Source: Pseudomonadota bacterium | GTDB lineage: Bacteria > Pseudomonadota > Alphaproteobacteria > Rhizobiales > Hyphomicrobiaceae | Direction: 5' to 3' | Assembly: GCA_021813195.1 (NCBI GenBank) | Contig: JAKALI010000116.1 | Location: forward strand, 1-9,596 | DNA length: 9,596 nt | In this document: piece after piece, positions 5,673-9,596 of the stretch | How the letters are laid out: each line of letters starts with the position of its first letter | How positions within the stretch are numbered: the first letter of the stretch is position 1 | Notes under the pieces: model-generated | What the model was told of the DNA's origin: nothing | What the model saw: the letters and a program-made list of their open reading frames with translations, nothing else | The model's database searches: none | Program-made: the position numbers and the translations under genes

Positions 5673-8192
5673 TCAGCCGCATCTGGAAAATCCACATTCC
5701 GTGCAAATCCAGCACCCTTCCTGGCGCACGAATGCCCGCGCGCGACATTTCGGACAAATCCGGCCGCTTACAGCATGCGTCCCCGAAACGGGCATCACGT
5801 TCCTGCCCGATTCTCGCGGGCTCAGCTTTGCGCCGCGATTGTCAGCTCTTGCGTGTTCAAGGGTGCCAGCTCTGCCGGAGCCGTCATGCCCGGGGCTCAA
5901 GGCTCCGATGTGCCGCATATGGGTTTCCACAACATCGCCGATGGCGGCGAGCAAGCTCGGGACATAGCGCCCAGCGATCCACTGGCCACCTTGCGGATCG
6001 AAGACGGCTTTGAGCTCCTCGGCCACGAAGGAAACATCGCCGCCCCGGCGAAACACGGCACTGATCATCCGCGTAAGCGCGACTGTCCATGCATGGTGTT
6101 CCAGGTTTCGCGTGTTGATAAAGATTTCGAACGGACGCCGACGGGGGCCACTTGCGCCCTCTGAGCCCTCCACCTCGATGTCATTGATGGTGACATACAG
6201 CGCGTGGTCACTTCCCGGCCATACGACCTTGTAGGTCGCCCCGCTCAAGGCCACAGGCCGTTCGATCGGTTTCGCCAGATAGACAACGGGCGATGATATG
6301 CTTGCGGCATGTTTCGGATCGCTGGCTTGCGTCCAGGTTGTGACAACCGATGTCGGCGACGTTCTGTTGCGGAGCGCCTGTGCCTCGCTGCCCTTTGCGG
6401 CCTCCTCAATCGTCGAAACGGCTCGCGCGGTTGCGGAGGAACGATTGCTGTCTGGCGTCTCAGCTGCCTTGAGCACCGCACCGGTGATGGCATTGGGGCG
6501 AAATGTGGTGCACCCCTTAACACCCGACGCATACGCTTCGCGATAAATGTCAGCGAAGTCGCTGAAGGGAAGATCCGCCGGGCAATTGATAGTTTTCGAA
6601 ATCGAGCTGTCGACGTAGGGCTGTAGCGCCGCCTGCATGCGCATATGTTCGTGGGGGGTCAGCTGAGACGCCGTCACGAACACTTCCGGCAAAGCCGCAT
6701 CCTCACCGTGCTGTAGGCGGAATAAGCGTACGGCATAGTCGTCGAGCACCACCTCCTGCGTGCGACCGTGCGCATCCAGAATCCGCCGCTTTGTCCACAA
6801 TTCGAATATAGGCTCGATGCCACTCGACACATTTCCAGCAAATAACGAAATCGTCCCCGTCGGCGCAATCGAGGTCAGGCAGCCATTGCGAATGCCGTAC
6901 CGTGCGATCGCGCGGCGCACATCCTTGTCGTGCGCGGCGACATGCGGGGCCTGCAAAAACCGATCCCGGTCAAACAGCGCAAACGCACCCTTTTCGCGCG
7001 CCAACTGGCTGCTGGCCAGGTAGGCGGCGCGCGACAACGCCGCCATCCAATGAGCAGCCTGCTGCGCTGCAGCTTCGCTGCCATAGCGCTGTCCAACCAT
7101 GGCCAAGGCGTCGGCAAGACCCGTGATGCCGAGACCGATCCGGCGTTTGGTGCGCGCTTCGTGACGCTGGGCCGGGAGAGGAAAACGTGAGACGTCGATG
7201 ACATTATCGAGAAAGCGCACGGCGACCTGCACGCGCTCTTCGAGCGCTGCCACATCGAGTGCAGCATCGACACAAAATGGGCGCTTGACGAAACGCGTCA
7301 GATTGATTGATCCGAGCAGACACGCTCCGTATGGCGGCAATGGCTGCTCGCCGCACGGGTTCGTCGCCGAAATTGTCTCCACATAGGCGAGATTGTTCGT
7401 CGCGTTGACGCGATCGATAAAGATCACACCGGGCTCGGCATACTCGTAGGTCGCCCGCATGATTTTGTCCCACAGGCTGCGGGCGGAGACCTCACGATAG
7501 ATGCGGCCTTCGAACTTGAGCGGCCACGCCGCATCGGCAGTTACGGCCTGCATGAAGGCATCGGTGACGAGGACCGAGAGATTGAAGTTGCGCAGGCGCC
7601 GCGGATCGGACTTGGCGGCGATGAAGGTTTCAATATCAGGATGATCGCAGCGCATGGTCGCCATCATGGCGCCGCGCCGCGCCCCTGCCGACCGTATCGT
7701 CGCGCACATTGCATCCCACACGTCCATAAAACTCACGGGGCCGGAGGCATCCGCACCAATCGAGCGCACGAGCGCGCCGGCTGGTCGCAAGGTTGAGAAA
7801 TCCTGGCCGATGCCGCCCCCCTGCTGCATCGTCAGAGCGGCTTCCTTGAGATTGTCGAAGATGCTCGCCAGGTCATCGTCGATCCGGCCCATGACGAAGC
7901 AATTAAAGAGCGTCACATCACGCCGACTGCCAGCGCCAGCTAAGATGCGGCCCGCTGGCAAAAAACCGAAATCGGCGATCGCATCATAAAAGCGCCCGCT
8001 CCACGCCTTCCGGCTTCGCTTACCCCCGCCCTCGGCAGCGGCAACTGCGTTTGCAACACGCTCAAACGTCGCCGCCAAATTGCGATCTGCTTCAAGGCCC
8101 GCACCGCCCACGCCGTCCGGGACCTTCAAGCGATATTTCGCCTCCCAGATGGCCTCGGAAATGGGTGCAGGAAATGTCGGCGTGAACGACAT
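5673..8192 (-). CDS. nrdJ: Adenosylcobalamin-dependent (class II) ribonucleotide reductase
   Basis: This 839-aa enzyme reduces ribonucleotides to deoxyribonucleotides using a thiyl radical made by vitamin B12 coenzyme. The catalytic set is complete. FNCFV carries Cys98 and GACLLGSINL carries Cys291, the likely redox pair. NPCGEQPLPP (278-287) is the finger loop with Asn278, the thiyl Cys280 and Glu282. PTGTISLFAGN (444-454) is a substrate phosphate-binding loop. Residues about 635-765 match the extra TSCPD-like domain of long class II enzymes. The C-terminal 27 residues contain CPKC (813-816), CWICTEC (827-833) and Cys838, a zinc-ribbon or thiol-relay tail that would re-reduce the active site. 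The start is ATG 8192 with AGGG 6 nt upstream; a longer frame from TTG 8228 lacks a ribosome site. It needs no radical subunit, and none is present here. It may allow oxygen-independent DNA synthesis, given cobalamin. Confidence 0.96.
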   Translation of the reverse strand: MSFTPTFPAPISEAIWEAKYRLKVPDGVGGAGLEADRNLAATFERVANAVAAAEGGGKRSRKAWSGRFYDAIADFGFLPAGRILAGAGSRRDVTLFNCFVMGRIDDDLASIFDNLKEAALTMQQGGGIGQDFSTLRPAGALVRSIGADASGPVSFMDVWDAMCATIRSAGARRGAMMATMRCDHPDIETFIAAKSDPRRLRNFNLSVLVTDAFMQAVTADAAWPLKFEGRIYREVSARSLWDKIMRATYEYAEPGVIFIDRVNATNNLAYVETISATNPCGEQPLPPYGACLLGSINLTRFVKRPFCVDAALDVAALEERVQVAVRFLDNVIDVSRFPLPAQRHEARTKRRIGLGITGLADALAMVGQRYGSEAAAQQAAHWMAALSRAAYLASSQLAREKGAFALFDRDRFLQAPHVAAHDKDVRRAIARYGIRNGCLTSIAPTGTISLFAGNVSSGIEPIFELWTKRRILDAHGRTQEVVLDDYAVRLFRLQHGEDAALPEVFVTASQLTPHEHMRMQAALQPYVDSSISKTINCPADLPFSDFADIYREAYASGVKGCTTFRPNAITGAVLKAAETPDSNRSSATARAVSTIEEAAKGSEAQALRNRTSPTSVVTTWTQASDPKHAASISSPVVYLAKPIERPVALSGATYKVVWPGSDHALYVTINDIEVEGSEGASGPRRRPFEIFINTRNLEHHAWTVALTRMISAVFRRGGDVSFVAEELKAVFDPQGGQWIAGRYVPSLLAAIGDVVETHMRHIGALSPGHDGSGRAGTLEHARADNRGAKLSPRESGRNVMPVSGTHAVSGRICPKCRARAFVRQEGCWICTECGFSRCG

Positions 8193-8229
8193 GGCGACCC
8201 TGGCTGCATGAATGGCACTTACTCGCAAT

Positions 8230-8290
8230 TAGTGTGGCCTGACTTCTCCGCAAAGTCAACAAATGTTTTTCTTTTGTTCTTCACGCGTTC
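8230..8290 (-). promoter_or_regulatory. Candidate nrdJ promoter with A-rich upstream element
   Basis: On the minus strand, a TTGACT -35-like hexamer (8259-8254) lies about 65 bp before the nrdJ ATG. It is preceded by an A-rich stretch (8260-8290) that could act as an UP element and is AT-rich compared with the rest of the window. The matching -10 is poor: ACACTA at 18-nt spacing (8235-8230), or ACTAAT at 20. A short inverted repeat, GACTT (8241-8245) with AAGTC (8253-8257), overlaps the -35. No convincing NrdR box or cobalamin riboswitch was found. The 103-bp gap after plsC also lets nrdJ be transcribed by read-through. Confidence 0.33.
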
Positions 8291-8295
8291 TTAAT

Positions 8296-9048
8296 TCAAG
8301 GTGAAGCCAAGCGTTCCGCCGGTTCGGACGCATCCGGGGAGCCTATGGCCTCAGCCACCAACCGAGCCGACGCCGCCTCCAGCCGACCCTCGATCAGCGC
8401 CCGCGCTGCTTTGCGATCAAGTCCCGGCGGGATCGGCTCGAGAAATTCCACGACGATTGTCCCAGGTCGCCGCAGAAGGCTCCGGCGGGGCCAGAACACG
8501 CCTGAATTGAGAGCGAGCGGAACACATGGGACATCGAGCGCTTCATAGAGCGCGAGATAGCCGGGCTTATAATCGGGCGGGGCTCCCGGCGCCTTGCGCG
8601 TGCCCTCAGGAAAAATGAGGATCTGCCGGCCCTGGGCGACCCTGAGCTTAGCTTCGCGCACGAGCGCGCGCAAAGCAGCCGCCGCCTTATCCCGCTTAAC
8701 GAGGATGTGGTCGAATTTCACACAGAACCAGCCATAGAACGGGATCCACTTCAATTCGTCCTTGAGAACAATAGCCGGATCTTCAAACAGGGGAATGAGA
8801 GCGAACGTGTCCCATGTCGATTGATGTTTGGCGACGACAAGAACGGGTCCTGGCGGCAGCTTCTCGTGACCGCGAACCTCCATGCGCGTGCCGACGATCG
8901 CGGCCAGCAGCCACGTCGCAAGGCGGGCATGAAGCTTCAACCCAGCCATAGCCCAGCTGCGCGGTGCCAGCAGCAGCCAAGACAGGCCGACCAGCATGAT
9001 GGCCGTAAGCAGATAGAACGCGGCGGCATAGAGAAGGCTTCTGAACAT
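8296..9048 (-). CDS. plsC: 1-acyl-sn-glycerol-3-phosphate acyltransferase
   Basis: This 250-aa membrane-associated acyltransferase has the usual family length. Residues 5-28 form a hydrophobic membrane anchor (YAAAFYLLTAIMLVGLSWLL), and a second hydrophobic patch lies near 42-53. Motif I is HQSTWD (H75-x4-D80), the catalytic His-Asp pair. Motif II is around VKRDKAA (117-123) and motif III is IFPEGTRK (145-152), which binds the phosphate of lysophosphatidate. Motif IV-like VPCVPLALNSG (173-183) follows. It transfers an acyl chain to lysophosphatidic acid to make phosphatidic acid, the precursor of all phospholipids. The ATG at 9048 gives a normal N-terminus, but no purine-rich ribosome site is visible just upstream, which suggests coupling to the preceding ydcF-like gene 67 bp away on the same strand. 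An acyltransferase with another acceptor is possible but less likely. Confidence 0.93.
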   Translation of the reverse strand: MFRSLLYAAAFYLLTAIMLVGLSWLLLAPRSWAMAGLKLHARLATWLLAAIVGTRMEVRGHEKLPPGPVLVVAKHQSTWDTFALIPLFEDPAIVLKDELKWIPFYGWFCVKFDHILVKRDKAAAALRALVREAKLRVAQGRQILIFPEGTRKAPGAPPDYKPGYLALYEALDVPCVPLALNSGVFWPRRSLLRRPGTIVVEFLEPIPPGLDRKAARALIEGRLEAASARLVAEAIGSPDASEPAERLASP

Positions 9049-9115
9049 GTCCGGGAGGTCTCAGGAGGAATGTAACCCGCGGGCCCTCGTCGCGCGTGTG
9101 CCCGCGACCGGCGCT

Positions 9116-9596
9116 TCAGCGTCCAGGGTGTCCCGCACTGTTCGCCTCGGCAATAGAGTTCGCCCTAAAAGGCTGACGCAACCGCTGAACGGCGAGCCGG
9201 GCAGCAGATGGCAGGAACTTTAGATATTCGGCAACCAAATGTCTGGTCATCATGGGATCGAGCCACCAGGATTCGCCTGCTCCACCCCGCGGCATGACAG
9301 GATGTGGCACGAGTCGAACGTTGGGCAACTCGCGCGCCAACTCACTCAGACTTCGCGGCATGTGGAAGCTCGACGTGACGACGATGATGGAGTTGTATTT
9401 TCGTTCATTGACCCATGTGCGGGCCTCTAGTGCATTGCCGACCGTATCGCGAGCAAAATAGCCCAGATCAACACAGCAAGAGAACGTTTCAGCGCTCAAA
9501 CCCGACAGCCGTTTAACGTCAGCTTGGCCGGTTTGGGCATTGACACCCGAGATCAGCAACCGCTTGCCCAGACCGCGCTCCAAGAGTTCCGCCCCG
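9116..9596 (-). CDS. YdcF-like DUF218 envelope protein, C-terminal part
   Basis: The last 159 codons of this gene are visible; it enters across the right edge, where the frame reads GAELLERGLGKRLLISGVN without a start. It matches the DUF218 (YdcF/SanA-type) fold: the strand-turn LLISGVN, the acidic loop DTVGNALEARTW that follows LGYFAR, the core strand IIVVTSSFHMPRSL with the conserved Ser-Ser-x-His, then a C-terminal segment. Members are envelope proteins linked to cell-wall or membrane-barrier functions; the exact reaction is not established. The missing N-terminus usually carries transmembrane segments. It precedes plsC by 67 bp on the same strand, so the two probably share a transcript. 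The tail after about residue 140 (RPFRANSIAEANS) is variable. Confidence 0.9.
   Translation of the reverse strand, partial: GAELLERGLGKRLLISGVNAQTGQADVKRLSGLSAETFSCCVDLGYFARDTVGNALEARTWVNERKYNSIIVVTSSFHMPRSLSELARELPNVRLVPHPVMPRGGAGESWWLDPMMTRHLVAEYLKFLPSAARLAVQRLRQPFRANSIAEANSAGHPGR

Noticed and set aside
5446..5757. An N-terminal extension of the 144-aa unknown protein.
   Set aside because: The added residues are Arg-rich and overlap the nrdJ 3' end; ATG 5445 has a good ribosome site.
8193..8228. A 12-residue longer N-terminus for nrdJ from TTG 8228.
   Set aside because: It has no ribosome-binding site, while ATG 8192 has AGGG at suitable spacing and gives the expected N-terminus.
9062..9075. 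AGGAGG followed by ATG and an immediate TAA on the plus strand.
   Set aside because: A start-stop pair encodes nothing; it is probably coincidental in the ydcF-plsC gap on the opposite strand.

Overview
This 9.6 kb window looks like ordinary chromosome from a GC-rich alphaproteobacterium, most likely of the Hyphomicrobiales (Rhizobiales). That assignment is an inference. It rests on the codon usage, on ATGA-type coupling of hisC with a cyclohexadienyl dehydrogenase gene, on a solitary cobalamin-dependent ribonucleotide reductase followed by a small uncharacterised gene often seen beside it in this group, and on a YdcF-PlsC gene pair. No phage, transposon, integrase, toxin-antitoxin or CRISPR signature was found.

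Left part (1-2026). The window opens on the minus strand with the first 126 codons of an RND-efflux periplasmic adaptor gene, which runs off the left edge. Behind its start is about 1.2 kb (381-1589) with no convincing gene. It holds a perfect inverted repeat upstream of the adaptor and one possible tiny secreted-peptide ORF. A complete tRNA-Ser(CGA) gene with encoded CCA lies at 1590-1679 on the minus strand. It has a plausible sigma-70-type promoter upstream and a weak terminator-like hairpin downstream. A further 347 bp without a gene leads to hisC.

Middle part (2027-4873), plus strand. Three tightly packed genes form an evident operon: hisC (aromatic/histidinol-phosphate aminotransferase), tyrC (prephenate/arogenate dehydrogenase, 4-bp overlap with hisC) and a ChaC-type gamma-glutamylcyclotransferase (1-nt gap after tyrC). 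The first two give the terminal steps of tyrosine biosynthesis, and hisC probably also serves histidine. The third acts on glutathione. The ChaC protein carries an unusual Arg/Pro-rich C-terminal extension of about 70 residues.

Right part (5011-9596), minus strand. In transcription order there are a YdcF-type DUF218 protein (cut by the window edge), a PlsC-type 1-acyl-glycerol-3-phosphate acyltransferase, the class II ribonucleotide reductase NrdJ (839 aa, with an intact catalytic set and a C-terminal cysteine cluster), and a 144-aa protein of unknown function that follows nrdJ. The plus- and minus-strand blocks converge at 4874-5010, where a 9-bp inverted repeat lies.

No clearly new system is visible. 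The best leads are the 144-aa nrdJ neighbour, which may have a degenerate GIY-YIG-like layout, the ChaC tail, the inverted repeat before the efflux adaptor, and the unexplained 1.2 kb gap.
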